DNA of 55,080 bases, taken from contig CAMLDR010000005.1 of assembly GCA_946478775.1 (NCBI GenBank), positions 1 through 55,080 on the forward strand, read 5' to 3'. The position numbers and the translations under genes are program-made. Of the stretch, positions 1 through 8,950 are shown one piece after another (position 1 is the stretch's first letter; each line of letters opens with the position of its first letter). The DNA is from an uncultured Flavobacteriales bacterium (GTDB lineage Bacteria; Bacteroidota; Bacteroidia; Flavobacteriales; Crocinitomicaceae). The notes below the pieces were generated by a model. It ran no database searches, had not been told where the DNA came from, and saw nothing but the letters and a program-made list of their open reading frames with translations.

Positions 1-330
1 AGTCGGAGAAATAACACCTCCGATATAGGTGCTGCCAAACGCATCAGGTATACCAGCCGCGAAATTCGGTGCAGTAGGTGTTCCGATATTCTCGAAATAA
101 TTTAAGCTGGCCCCCATATTGCCGTAATTGGTTCCGGTTACGAGATCCAGATCGCCGTCAGCATCCAGATCAACCAATGCAGACTCCACCATTCCACCGA
201 GGCCGGACAGGTTAAATGGATTCGATACAAGAGGCGCGTAGGTCTGTGCGCATGCATTTGTGGCATACATAAAAGACAATCCGGTAATAAGGGATATATA
301 ATTTAAAAGCCTATGTATTTGTTTTTTCAT
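1..330 (-). CDS. Secreted FG-GAP/VCBS-repeat protein, N-terminal part (runs off left edge)
   Basis: The minus strand reads open from an ATG at 330 to the window edge, 110 codons without a stop. It begins MKKQIHRLLNYISLITG and has a signal peptide ending near ACAQ, then a segment with ALVDLDADGDLDLVTG. That is the calcium-binding D-x-D-x-D-G-D loop of FG-GAP/VCBS beta-propeller repeats. In Bacteroidota such proteins are usually large, secreted and T9SS-exported. The C-terminus and any sorting domain lie outside the window, so T9SS export is inference. It is divergent from the downstream sensor kinase, with a 132-base gap between the two start codons. Confidence 0.85.
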   Translation of the reverse strand, partial: MKKQIHRLLNYISLITGLSFMYATNACAQTYAPLVSNPFNLSGLGGMVESALVDLDADGDLDLVTGTNYGNMGASLNYFENIGTPTAPNFAAGIPDAFGSTYIGGVISPT

Positions 331-462
331 AATTATGTATTTATTTCGACAAAGCGAATAGTCCCGACAAATGTCCGTTATTCAAATGTTTTATTCCTTA
401 AGGGGAAACCCTTGGTTTTAGAAGGAATAATCAATGATTCGTTTCAAAGGGGTACTTTTAGC

Positions 463-2466
463 ATGAAATATATTTCAATGAGTAAACAGGTAATGAGGTT
501 TTTTGGATGTGCTTTGCTGCTTTTCATAACGGCATGTAATAAGCCGTCGGAAAAAATCATCTACCGCCAGGGTAAGGAAAAAAAGTCAGACAGTACTATT
601 TCGTGGCTTTCCAAAAAATCACATTTTCACAAAACTGATTTTTACCCGGTATTCAGAAAATACTATTCCCGTCAATTACAGCTCAAAAATTATGAGAAAG
701 TTGCTGCTGCGCTGGAACAATTGACCGAACAGGAAATGTATTATTCATTTTTTCAAAAAAGTACGCTGGATACCGTTCGGGCTTTTCGGATAAGGGTTAA
801 GCAAAAACTTCCCTGGAATAAAACCATGTTTGTAGAATCCTATATTGGAAATTATTACATCAATCAGGCGAATTACCGTAGGGCAATTCCCTATTTCCAA
901 AAGCTGGCCGGCCATAAACCTTTTGATTACGCCACTTGTGTGGAAGTGGGGCATGGATACGGTGATTTGGCTTTTTGTTATTTTGCAATGGGAAAGCAGG
1001 AAAAAGCACTGCGCTATAATTCCAAAGCTTTGGCCTTGTTCAATCAGACGGATAATTATACCGGAAGAGGAGGGATTTACGACAACATGGCGCTGTTAAG
1101 CCTTTATATGAAGAACTACCCGGAAGCGGAAAAGTACTTTGATAAAGCGATGAGCGATTATAAAAAGAATGATGATAAGGGAAATATCCTCGTTTCATTA
1201 CACAATAAAATTATCCTGTACCAGGAAATGGAAGATCCGAAACAATACCAATTGATTGATTCGACTTATCATTTATTTAAGAGGAACAAGACCAAGGACG
1301 AGTCGCTTGAAGTTGCGCTTTCTTCTTTTTATGTGGATATGCTGCTGCATGAAGGGCGTTATTCAGAAGCGCGGGCAATTCTTTCCGATATGAAAGTAAA
1401 TGTAGAAAAGCTGAATTCGGCGGCTTCTGATGTGGATTACAACATTGCTTTGGCAAGTTATGAGATCAAATCAGGAGAAGGGATCCGGGATATTCAATTG
1501 ATCGAAAAGGCCTTACAATCAGTAGAAGAGCAGGACGATTATCAAAACCAGGCTGCCTTTGCCGAAGTGCTGAAAGAGAACGCAGTTCTGAAAAAAAATT
1601 ATCAAAGAGCCTATTTTTATTCTGAAAAGCTGAAGCACGCGGAGAACAAGATCAGCGATCAGAAGATTATTGCAAAGACCATGGAGTTGGATAAACTGCA
1701 TGAAACCAAGCGTAAAGAAGCACAAATCGCACTTCAAAAAGAAACGATCTACAATGGAAAGACTACCATTGCTTTACTGTTTTCCCTTTTAATGCTCTTG
1801 CTTTTGGTAGTATTCATTGTTTTTTCCCGGCAAAATCAAAAGAAAATTAAACGGGAGAATAAAAGGGACAAGCAATACACCAAACGATTACTGAATAAAA
1901 CGGAGGAGGAGAGAAGGCGTATTGCAAGTGATCTGCACGACAGCGTAAGTCACGAGCTGCTGAACCTGAAGCATTCTCTGGGAGAAAATAAAGCCGCTTC
2001 CGGGGAGAAAATCGATCTGATCATTAAAGATATTCGAAGTATCAGCAGGAACCTGCATCCGGTGATGTTTGAGAAAGTTGGACTGTCAGCAAGTATCAAC
2101 CAACTGCTGGATCGGGCACAGTCTGTGAACCAGTTGATGGTAACTTCCGATATCGTTTATAGCGGATCCTTGTCTGTTTCGGATGAACTGCAGGTTTACC
2201 GGATCATACAGGAAGCACTTTCCAATATTATCAAATATGCAGAAGCTGTTGCGGCAAAGATCATCATCCGCGAAGGACCGGAAGATCTGATGGTCCAGAT
2301 CAAAGATAATGGGTCCGGCTTCCATGTCTCTGAAACGCTTTCCAGGAAAGATGCATTCGGACTGCACAATATTATTCAAAGAAGTAAAGCCATTGGAGGT
2401 GTTGCAAGAATTCACTCCGATAAGAACGGAACCATTATCACTATTGACTTAAAGAAAACACTATGA
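463..2466 (+). CDS. TPR-containing sensor histidine kinase (NarL/DesK-like HisKA_3 type)
   Basis: Membrane sensor kinase of a two-component system. I chose the ATG at 463 (667 residues), although the frame is open from 313. From 463 the protein starts with a lipoprotein-like signal (FFGCALLLFITAC), while the upstream extension has no signal and runs into the divergent gene. After the signal come several TPR-like helical repeats (about residues 90-400), one membrane helix (about 434-455), and a HisKA_3 dimerisation region with the phosphoacceptor His492 in ASDLHDSVSHELL. A HATPase_c domain follows, with an N box (QEALSNIIKYA) and G boxes (DNGSGF, FGLHNI). It overlaps the response regulator gene by four bases (ATGA), so the two are translationally coupled. 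The stimulus is unknown. A TPR domain in the periplasm is typical of Bacteroidota kinases of this class. Confidence 0.93.
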   Translation: MKYISMSKQVMRFFGCALLLFITACNKPSEKIIYRQGKEKKSDSTISWLSKKSHFHKTDFYPVFRKYYSRQLQLKNYEKVAAALEQLTEQEMYYSFFQKSTLDTVRAFRIRVKQKLPWNKTMFVESYIGNYYINQANYRRAIPYFQKLAGHKPFDYATCVEVGHGYGDLAFCYFAMGKQEKALRYNSKALALFNQTDNYTGRGGIYDNMALLSLYMKNYPEAEKYFDKAMSDYKKNDDKGNILVSLHNKIILYQEMEDPKQYQLIDSTYHLFKRNKTKDESLEVALSSFYVDMLLHEGRYSEARAILSDMKVNVEKLNSAASDVDYNIALASYEIKSGEGIRDIQLIEKALQSVEEQDDYQNQAAFAEVLKENAVLKKNYQRAYFYSEKLKHAENKISDQKIIAKTMELDKLHETKRKEAQIALQKETIYNGKTTIALLFSLLMLLLLVVFIVFSRQNQKKIKRENKRDKQYTKRLLNKTEEERRRIASDLHDSVSHELLNLKHSLGENKAASGEKIDLIIKDIRSISRNLHPVMFEKVGLSASINQLLDRAQSVNQLMVTSDIVYSGSLSVSDELQVYRIIQEALSNIIKYAEAVAAKIIIREGPEDLMVQIKDNGSGFHVSETLSRKDAFGLHNIIQRSKAIGGVARIHSDKNGTIITIDLKKTL

Positions 2467-3083
2467 CAATCGTAATTGCTGACGATCATCCATTCACTCT
2501 CCAGGGAACTCAGAGTTTCGTGGAATCTTATGGATACCAGGTGATCGCCACATGTGCAAACGGCGTTTCAGCCCTGAACATGATCCAGCTTCGCACTCCG
2601 GATATCGCTATTCTGGACATCAATATGCCAGTATTGGACGGATTGGATGTCGCAAGGAAAGTACAGGAACTGAGGCTTAAGACCAAAATTATTCTGCTGA
2701 CTATGCACAATGAAATGACCATTTACAACAAATCGAAAGAGTATGGGGTTTATGGCTATATCCTCAAAGAACATGCGCAGGGGGAACTCAAAAACTGCTT
2801 GTCTGAAGTAGCAAAAGGGAATCAGTATGTCAGTGACTCTTTGTTGAATGACTTGGTCAGCGTGCGGGAAACCGGCACCGGCGAATTGGATAAACTGACT
2901 TTCTCCGAGCGGAAGATCATTGAATTGATAGCGCAGCAAAAAACCAGTAAGCAAATTGCTGAAATGCTTTTTCTTTCAGAGAAAACCATTGAAGGCCATC
3001 GTTCCAATATCATTGAAAAATTGGGTTTGCCAAAAGAAAAGAATATTCTGCTCAAATGGGCGCTGAAGAACGGTTTGGAGTGA
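2463..3083 (+). CDS. Response regulator, NarL/FixJ family (REC + LuxR HTH)
   Basis: DNA-binding partner of the kinase immediately upstream. The receiver domain (residues 1-120) has the acidic pair DD at 7-8, phosphoacceptor Asp52 in ILDINMP, Thr80 and Lys102. The C-terminal LuxR-type helix-turn-helix (about 143-200) contains TSKQIAEMLFLSEKTIEGHR. Length (206 residues) is normal for the family. The four-base overlap with the kinase gene suggests one transcript. Target genes cannot be read from the sequence. Confidence 0.95.
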   Translation: MTIVIADDHPFTLQGTQSFVESYGYQVIATCANGVSALNMIQLRTPDIAILDINMPVLDGLDVARKVQELRLKTKIILLTMHNEMTIYNKSKEYGVYGYILKEHAQGELKNCLSEVAKGNQYVSDSLLNDLVSVRETGTGELDKLTFSERKIIELIAQQKTSKQIAEMLFLSEKTIEGHRSNIIEKLGLPKEKNILLKWALKNGLE

Positions 3084-3351
3084 TTTGTTTTCAAATTGAA
3101 AAAAACAGGTTTCATTTTGAATCATTTCCCGGTGTGCCTGGCTTCTCTTTATTTTCGGACCGTCTAAAAATGTTAAAATTGAGATAGCCCGTAAACACAG
3201 GGGTTCCGGCTGATTTCGCTGCGTATTTTTCGGGTTTTAAAAACGATTTAGTCTTTCTCTTGCACAATTGAAATGTAACTTTATTTGCTTGGTATAGTTG
3301 TTGTCTATAACGAATCACCGAGGCTGAAACGGTTCATTAAAATTAAAGAGT

Positions 3352-3714
3352 ATGGCACGTTTTATATTTTCATTCAGTTTAGCAATAGTTGTAATAAGCA
3401 ACACGTTTGTCTTCTCTCAAAAATATGAGCCCATTCCGATGTGTATGCTGGTAGACGAAACTGTTTTACTTGAAAGTGAGGCAGCGGTTTCTCCCATGGC
3501 AGTAAACATTTACAGCAATTTCAATTCCAATTATTTGACACTGGAAGTTTTGAGTCCAAAAGCGCTTCCGTTTAAATTAGTGAACTCGCGCGGTGATGAG
3601 GTATATGCAGGCTCCATCAGCGGCACCCAGTTGATCGAAACAGAATCCTGGCCGGTTGGAACGTATTACTTCCTGTGCGGAACAAAACGCGAAACGGTCT
3701 ACATTACCAGGTAA
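3352..3714 (+). CDS. Small secreted protein made almost entirely of a T9SS type A sorting-domain-like fold
   Basis: A 120-residue protein with a clear signal peptide (MARFIFSFSLAIVVISNTFVFSQ). After about 25 further residues the remainder looks like the beta-sandwich of T9SS type A sorting domains: VNIYSNFNSNYLTLEV, then LVNSRGDEVYAG and SWPVGTYYFLCG. These correspond to the usual iYPNP / d.nGk.v / l..G.Y blocks. There is no room for a cargo domain. The 'YPNP' block is degenerate (YSNF), so it may be a derivative of the fold rather than a working export signal. A strong terminator follows. It is not obviously in an operon. Confidence 0.75.
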   Translation: MARFIFSFSLAIVVISNTFVFSQKYEPIPMCMLVDETVLLESEAAVSPMAVNIYSNFNSNYLTLEVLSPKALPFKLVNSRGDEVYAGSISGTQLIETESWPVGTYYFLCGTKRETVYITR

Positions 3715-3742
3715 TTTAACAATAAGCAGAGAGATAAAAAAT

Positions 3743-3777
3743 AAAAAGCCGGTCTGAATTTTTCAAACCGGCTTTTT
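3743..3777. terminator. Bidirectional rho-independent terminator
   Basis: The inverted repeat AAAAAGCCGGT / ACCGGCTTTTT has flanking A and T runs and lies between two convergent genes (ends at 3714 on + and 3795 on -). It can serve both. Confidence 0.9.
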
Positions 3778-3794
3778 CAATCTATTCTATTTAT

Positions 3795-5972
3795 CTATTG
3801 AATACTGATCGAACGTTGTGTTGTTCCTGTTTCTGAAACCAAACGAACAAAGTAAATCCCCGGTTGAACGGAAAGGTTCATATTCACCATTGATTCTCCC
3901 TGAGCAATAAGTTGGTTTGCAATTTGTTTCCCCTGAGCATCCACAATGATCAGTTGAGCTTCTTCATTCAATGCATCAAAAGCAACCTGGAATGTTCCGT
4001 TATTTGGAACAGGGTAGATCGCTAGTGCATTTTCACCGAATTCAGTAATTCCTGCAACACAATCATCTGTAATTGTCACATTTACGGTGTCTGTAAGCGT
4101 ACAATTTACTTCGTCAACAACAGCAAGGACAACTTCTCCAGAACTCTGTACGGGGTAAGAATTGAAATTGTTGTTCACGCCATTCCAGGTATAGGAACTG
4201 TAACCAAAACCTCCCGGGATGATATACAACCCATCGTGAGAACAAACAGTTGTATCTGCGCCCAGATCAAGTGAATTGAATGTAAAGGTGATTTTACTCG
4301 GGCACCCATAATTGACAGCTGTTGTAGCCAATCGGGCAGCAGAGTCAGAAGCCTGGAAATAGATCAGTGTTTCAGCATCACCTTCGAATGTAGAGGTGTT
4401 TCCTTCGTAATGCCCATAAAAACGGTGATTCACCGGGTGTACGATAAAACTTGCTAAATCACTGAAATCAGTTATAGGCAAAATACTGGTTGATAAACCG
4501 GTTGTGAAATTAAAATCAACAATGGAGTCATTGTCATCTCTGAAATAGCCATGGCGGTCTGTTCCGTCAAATCCGGACATTCCCCAATCAGCCCAGTTTT
4601 CAGAACCATAAACATTTAATTCGTGCTGCCCCATTGGAGTTACCAATCCATTTAAAATAGAAATGTGGTAAAAATCGTAATTCCCATATGCCGTTCCAAC
4701 GATCACTTCATTGTAACCTGCAAGAATAACTGCCTGATCCTGGAAACCAATAGTAACAGGTTGAGACAATAAAATAATCTCACTACCCAAGGTCAAATCT
4801 TCGTTCAGTGAACGCAGTGCATTCATAGTGAAATAATCATCATCACTATTTGGTGTAAGCGGAGCAGTTGTATTATAGAGGGTATAGAGTTTCAATTGTG
4901 CCAGGTCTGTAAAGATCCCGTCGCGCTTTGGCAGATCGAGACCATTTTGAAGGTCCAGGTCATAACGTCCGGTAGCATCATCTCCTACGATGTATACATA
5001 GTTTGCAGTAACCGCAATTCCCCCTCGGTCGTCTCCGGTAAGATCATTGTGGTCAGTGATTTGGAAATTAGTTGTATCAAGAGAATTGATCGCATAGTAA
5101 AAAGGATTGGATACCGCCGCAGAAAACACTTCTGTTGGACTGGTGGTAATCGGGTTTAAAGTAACATCAGTCCCCATTCCAATCACATTGGATAGACTTT
5201 CATCTGTTGTATAAACGGTTGAAATATTACCGGTATTCAGGATTGGTACTACATTCTCACAAACTGTCATAGATTGATCTGCCGGATTGTCCAGCAATAT
5301 GAATTTACTGCTGTCTTGTGTATAACATCCGTTTGCATCTGTAAATGTGTAATTAATAGTATGATCTCCGACAGATAGATTTGATAAATCAAGGTTGCTA
5401 TTGGTAACTCCATCACCTGAAAAAACTCCTCCTGCAGGAGTCCCTGTTAAGTTTAAAGGACCTTCCGACCTGCATAAAAAGATTTCGTTAAAAGATAAAC
5501 TGGCGTATTGGGTCGGGACACCAGTAGTACAGTAGTTGTATTGAATTCTAGCGCGCAATCTGCTATTAGAGCAATAAGGATAAACATTTCCTTGTTTCAC
5601 AAATTTGTATACAACACTTCCTCCATAGGAATTAATAGTTGCAAAAGGAATAGTGATGGAAGTGGAGAAGTCAGCACAATGATAAACATTGGGATTAGTG
5701 AAACTCCCCACAAGTACCGATCCTGGACCGTAAACGTTGTAGGAAGAGCCAGCCTCAAAATATGCTGATCCGTCTATTATTATAGCTCCATCCTGATGCG
5801 CCCCAGCAACTAGTGAGCTGAAAGTGTAATACATAGTGTCACTCGAATAATTGACAGGATTGTAATCATCGTTGGAAGGAGTACTTCCATACGCAGAATA
5901 AGTTTGGGAATACCCTGTGAATGTGGTTAGCATACTTAGGAGTAAGCTAAAAATAAAGTAATTTTTTTTCAT
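3795..5972 (-). CDS. Secreted T9SS cargo protein with type A C-terminal sorting domain
   Basis: A 725-residue exported protein. The N-terminus is MKKNYFIFSLLLSMLTTFTG with cleavage near GYSQ. The body is beta-rich with no catalytic motif I recognise. It includes an Ig-like stretch (TGTPAGGVFSGDGVTNSNLD) and a second one near residues 620-650, just before the tail (LDLGADTTVCSHDG). The last ~75 residues are a textbook type A sorting domain: ALAIYPVPNNGTFQV, then VDAQGKQIANQ and VQPGIYFVRLVSETG. This directs passage through the type IX secretion outer-membrane channel and attachment or release at the surface. The middle portion could be a beta-propeller, but I cannot show that. It shares a bidirectional terminator with the small protein downstream. 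Confidence 0.9.
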   Translation of the reverse strand: MKKNYFIFSLLLSMLTTFTGYSQTYSAYGSTPSNDDYNPVNYSSDTMYYTFSSLVAGAHQDGAIIIDGSAYFEAGSSYNVYGPGSVLVGSFTNPNVYHCADFSTSITIPFATINSYGGSVVYKFVKQGNVYPYCSNSRLRARIQYNYCTTGVPTQYASLSFNEIFLCRSEGPLNLTGTPAGGVFSGDGVTNSNLDLSNLSVGDHTINYTFTDANGCYTQDSSKFILLDNPADQSMTVCENVVPILNTGNISTVYTTDESLSNVIGMGTDVTLNPITTSPTEVFSAAVSNPFYYAINSLDTTNFQITDHNDLTGDDRGGIAVTANYVYIVGDDATGRYDLDLQNGLDLPKRDGIFTDLAQLKLYTLYNTTAPLTPNSDDDYFTMNALRSLNEDLTLGSEIILLSQPVTIGFQDQAVILAGYNEVIVGTAYGNYDFYHISILNGLVTPMGQHELNVYGSENWADWGMSGFDGTDRHGYFRDDNDSIVDFNFTTGLSTSILPITDFSDLASFIVHPVNHRFYGHYEGNTSTFEGDAETLIYFQASDSAARLATTAVNYGCPSKITFTFNSLDLGADTTVCSHDGLYIIPGGFGYSSYTWNGVNNNFNSYPVQSSGEVVLAVVDEVNCTLTDTVNVTITDDCVAGITEFGENALAIYPVPNNGTFQVAFDALNEEAQLIIVDAQGKQIANQLIAQGESMVNMNLSVQPGIYFVRLVSETGTTQRSISIQ

Positions 5973-6369
5973 ATTTAGATTTTTGGCGAAGCTAAGCCTT
6001 TTGAACTGGCAAAAATTACCCGGGAAGTTATTCAGGGGGTAACCCTATGGTTTGAAAACAGTCTTAAAGCGTGGGGCAGGAAGATTTTTTTTGTTTTATG
6101 ATTTAGGTGTCTGAAAAACAGCAGATTAATCTTGGGTATGATTTAACAAACTTCATAATAAGGGTTTCCCCCTGTATTTGCAAGTCGTTCCATTTAACGG
6201 CAGATAAAACGACTATTTTGTCGGAAATGAAAAGCAAGAGCTCCCATTACCGATGAAATAATACCGCTCACCGATTTTTTTTGGATTTAAGGAATACCGA
6301 GTGCGGATAATGCGTAATTTTAAGAGTCTTTTTTTTGAATACAAAGACAACTTAATCTGTGAAAGGTTT
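5973..6369. other. Divergent intergenic region, no gene seen
   Basis: A 397-base spacer between the start codons of two divergent genes. An open frame exists on the minus strand but only mirrors the ABC gene. The plus frame is open from 6301 but lacks features before the ATG at 6370. A weak promoter-like TGTATTTG lies near 6172. I see no RNA gene or repeat. Confidence 0.5.
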
Positions 6370-7284
6370 ATGGAACAACAAACCATTATCAAGGTTCGGA
6401 ATTTATCCAAAAAATTCGGTTCTTTCGAAGCAGTAAAAAACGTTTCTTTTACGGTTAATAAAGGCGATGTGTTTGGTTTTTTAGGACCAAACGGAGCAGG
6501 GAAAAGCACCACGATCCGCTGTTTATTGTCACTCATCAGTCCGGATAGCGGAAGTATCGAATTGTTTGACAAATCCCTGCAAAAGAATCGCTCTGAGATC
6601 CTGGCCAATATCGGAAGTATTATTGAAAAGCCGGATTTCTACAAGTATTTGTCGGCACAAAAGAACCTCGAGATCTTTGCACGGATTTCCGGAGCTTCGG
6701 TTTCTAAGAAAGAAATTCTGGAAATGCTCGAATTTGTGGGACTGGGAGACCGTGCCAAACACAAAGTGAAAGGGTTTTCCCATGGAATGAAACAACGTTT
6801 GGGTATTGCACAAACCCTGTTACACAAACCCGAACTGATCATTCTGGATGAACCGACAACCGGTTTGGACCCGCAGGGAATTATTGAGATCCGGAACCTG
6901 ATCCTCCGCCTGAAGAATGAACAGAATAAAACCATTCTCTTGTCTTCGCATCAATTGTCTGAAATCGAACTCATTGCCAATCGCATGGTGATTATCAACC
7001 AGGGAAGATCAATCGTGGAAGGTTCAGTGGAAGAACTGCTGAATAGCGAAGAAACAGTTGTCCGTATTGAGCTTGACCAGATCGAATCTGCCCTGGAACT
7101 CATCCGTTCGAAATTTGAACTGCCGGAAATAACCCAAACCTCTTCAAAAGAACTGGAAGTACTGATTTCGAAAAGTAAAGTGCCGGATCTGACGAAAGAA
7201 TTGGTATTGGCCGGATTTACGATCCATGCGATAGAACCCAAGCGCAAACTAGAAGATTATTTCATTAAAACCATTCAGTCCTGA
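6370..7284 (+). CDS. ABC transporter ATP-binding protein
   Basis: Cytoplasmic ATPase of an ABC-2 type exporter, 304 residues from the ATG at 6370. The frame is open from 6301, but the conserved domain begins at once after MEQQTIIKVRNLSKKFG. It has Walker A GPNGAGKST (about 39-47), signature SHGMKQRLG (about 137), Walker B LIILDEPTTGLDP (about 156-168) and the H-loop LSSHQ. The ~80-residue C-terminal extension resembles the DrrA/NatA-type accessory domain. The stop overlaps the permease start by one base (TGATG). Domain order and operon point to a heteromeric ABC-2 system; the substrate is unknown. Confidence 0.95.
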   Translation: MEQQTIIKVRNLSKKFGSFEAVKNVSFTVNKGDVFGFLGPNGAGKSTTIRCLLSLISPDSGSIELFDKSLQKNRSEILANIGSIIEKPDFYKYLSAQKNLEIFARISGASVSKKEILEMLEFVGLGDRAKHKVKGFSHGMKQRLGIAQTLLHKPELIILDEPTTGLDPQGIIEIRNLILRLKNEQNKTILLSSHQLSEIELIANRMVIINQGRSIVEGSVEELLNSEETVVRIELDQIESALELIRSKFELPEITQTSSKELEVLISKSKVPDLTKELVLAGFTIHAIEPKRKLEDYFIKTIQS

Positions 7285-8126
7285 TGCTTTTTAAAAACAC
7301 AACCAACGAGTTTATCAAGATCGTGTCGAAGCCTCGCAGTTATTTAGGATTGGGAGCTTTGACCTTACTGATCGGCCTGATCATTTTTGCCATGAAAGCG
7401 GATGGCGAATCGATGGTTTCTTTTGTAACTTCTTCGTTCGAACAGACACTTTCCTTCAATGGGAAACTGGTAAACGGAAACCTGATTGCATTCATCATTT
7501 TGCAGATGCTGGTAGTGCATATTCCGCTGCTGATTGCATTGGTAACAGGCGATTTGATCTCCGGAGAAGCTGCTATGGGAACGATCCGAATGCTGGCCAG
7601 TAAACCGATATCACGCACCCAGATCGTTCTTTCAAAGTTTATTGCCGGAGCCATTTACACACTCGTGATTACGCTTTGGCTTGGGATTCTTTCTTTGTTC
7701 GTTTCACACCTCGTGTTTGGATCAGGCGATTTGATGGTTTTAAATAGTGACGGATTGGTTATTCTGCCGGAAGCAGATATTTTATGGCGTTTTGGACTGG
7801 CTTTCTGTGTGGCTTATTTAGCTTTGCTGACTGTTGCAACCCTTTCGATTTGTTTGTCGGCATTTGCAGAAAACTCGATCGGACCCATAGTCGCAACGAT
7901 GGCCATCATCATCATTTTCACCATCATCGGAAGTTTGGATGTAACTGTTTTTGATACCATTAAACCGTACTTGTTTACCACGCATATGGCTTCCTGGCGC
8001 AGTTTCTTTGAAAACCCGGTTCCTTTCGACGATATTCTGAATTCCATTGTTATTCTGCTCACACACATCGTTTTGCTAGTTGGGATCACCTTATTTAAGT
8101 TTAATAGAAAAGACATCACATCGTAA
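7284..8126 (+). CDS. ABC-2 type transporter permease
   Basis: Integral inner-membrane subunit of 280 residues with about six hydrophobic segments, for example LGALTLLIGLIIFAMKA near the start and SIVILLTHIVLLVGITLF at the end. The stretch LISGEAAMGTIRMLASKPISR is the conserved cytoplasmic signature of NatB/ABC-2 permeases (GE..GTiR.lLs.PisR). It overlaps both neighbours by one base (TGATG and TAATG), so the three genes are almost certainly co-translated. The substrate is unknown. Confidence 0.93.
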   Translation: MLFKNTTNEFIKIVSKPRSYLGLGALTLLIGLIIFAMKADGESMVSFVTSSFEQTLSFNGKLVNGNLIAFIILQMLVVHIPLLIALVTGDLISGEAAMGTIRMLASKPISRTQIVLSKFIAGAIYTLVITLWLGILSLFVSHLVFGSGDLMVLNSDGLVILPEADILWRFGLAFCVAYLALLTVATLSICLSAFAENSIGPIVATMAIIIIFTIIGSLDVTVFDTIKPYLFTTHMASWRSFFENPVPFDDILNSIVILLTHIVLLVGITLFKFNRKDITS

Positions 8127-8821
8127 TGAAAAAAGCTAGTTTGTTTACGCTCCTGTTCCTTTCATTCGGGACTTTTGGGCAAGAACCTGAAAAGGTCATA
8201 GAAAAGATCAATGCAAAGATGGCTGCGGTGAAGGATTACACCGTGAATGCGCACATTGATGCTGACATTCCGATGATCAAGATCATGCCTTCCAATGCGA
8301 AAATCTATTTCAAGCAAAAAGACAAGGTAAAGATCGAGTCGAAAGGAATTACCATTTTGCCCAAACAGGGTTTTACCGAATTGAACACCTTTTTGTCGGA
8401 TAAATCCAAATACACCGCTGTCTTTGGTGATTCATTAAAGATCCGGGATGTGGATACCCGTCTGATCAATATTATTCCGAATTCCAGTTCGGGAGAAATC
8501 GTTTTGGCTAAAATCTGGGTGGACACGAAGAATTTTGTGATCATGCGTTCCCAGGTAACCACACAAACCAACGGGACTGTTAAAACAGATTTCAAGTACG
8601 GAGCACAATTGAGTTATGGCTTGCCCAGTGAATTGAAATTCGAGATTGATGTGAAGAAGTTCAAAATGCCGAAAAGCGTGGCCGCTGATATCAATAAAAC
8701 GTCGACTGATCAAAAAAAGAAATCCAAACCAAGAACAAAAGGAAACATCACCATTACGCTCACGGATTATAAAATCAACAGCGGTTTGAGCGATAGTATT
8801 TTCAAAGAGAAGAAAAAGTGA
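8126..8821 (+). CDS. LolA-like outer-membrane lipoprotein-sorting family protein
   Basis: A 231-residue exported protein (signal MKKASLFTLLFLSFGTFG, then Q). The fold pattern resembles LolA/LolB-like half-barrels: KINAKMAAVKDYTVNAHID at the start, IYFKQKDKVKIESKG, then KIWVDTKNFVIMRSQV, which matches the 'iWvdk.t..i.r' strand of the family. It is the third gene of the overlapping ABC operon and may supply a periplasmic carrier or sensor for the exporter. That role is inference. No lipobox cysteine is present, so it is predicted to be soluble in the periplasm. Confidence 0.75.
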   Translation: MKKASLFTLLFLSFGTFGQEPEKVIEKINAKMAAVKDYTVNAHIDADIPMIKIMPSNAKIYFKQKDKVKIESKGITILPKQGFTELNTFLSDKSKYTAVFGDSLKIRDVDTRLINIIPNSSSGEIVLAKIWVDTKNFVIMRSQVTTQTNGTVKTDFKYGAQLSYGLPSELKFEIDVKKFKMPKSVAADINKTSTDQKKKSKPRTKGNITITLTDYKINSGLSDSIFKEKKK

Positions 8822-8909
8822 TAACTTTTGATTAAAGAACAAGCGTCAGTGCGGTTCTACGAAGAGTAATTAATAAGGTTCAACTCTACATCTGATTGAT
8901 ACTATTTAG

Positions 8910-8945
8910 AATCCTCCTTGCTAATTAAGCAAGCTAAGGCGGATT
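8910..8945. repeat. Intergenic hairpin
   Basis: AATCC-T-CCTT pairs with AAGG-C-GGATT around an inner TTGCT/AGCAA stem. It sits directly 3' of the VWA gene. There is no T run, so it is not a classical terminator. Confidence 0.5.
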
Positions 8946-8950
8946 AATAC

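Noticed and set aside
313..462. N-terminal extension of the sensor kinase
   Set aside because: The open frame overlaps the divergent secreted gene and its start region. The lipoprotein-like signal begins at 463.
3112..3318. Minus-strand ORF in the spacer after the response regulator
   Set aside because: No signal, domain or promoter; codon pattern random. Treated as noise.
6213..6608. Minus-strand ORF of 131 codons
   Set aside because: It is mostly the mirror of the ABC ATPase gene, with no domain of its own.
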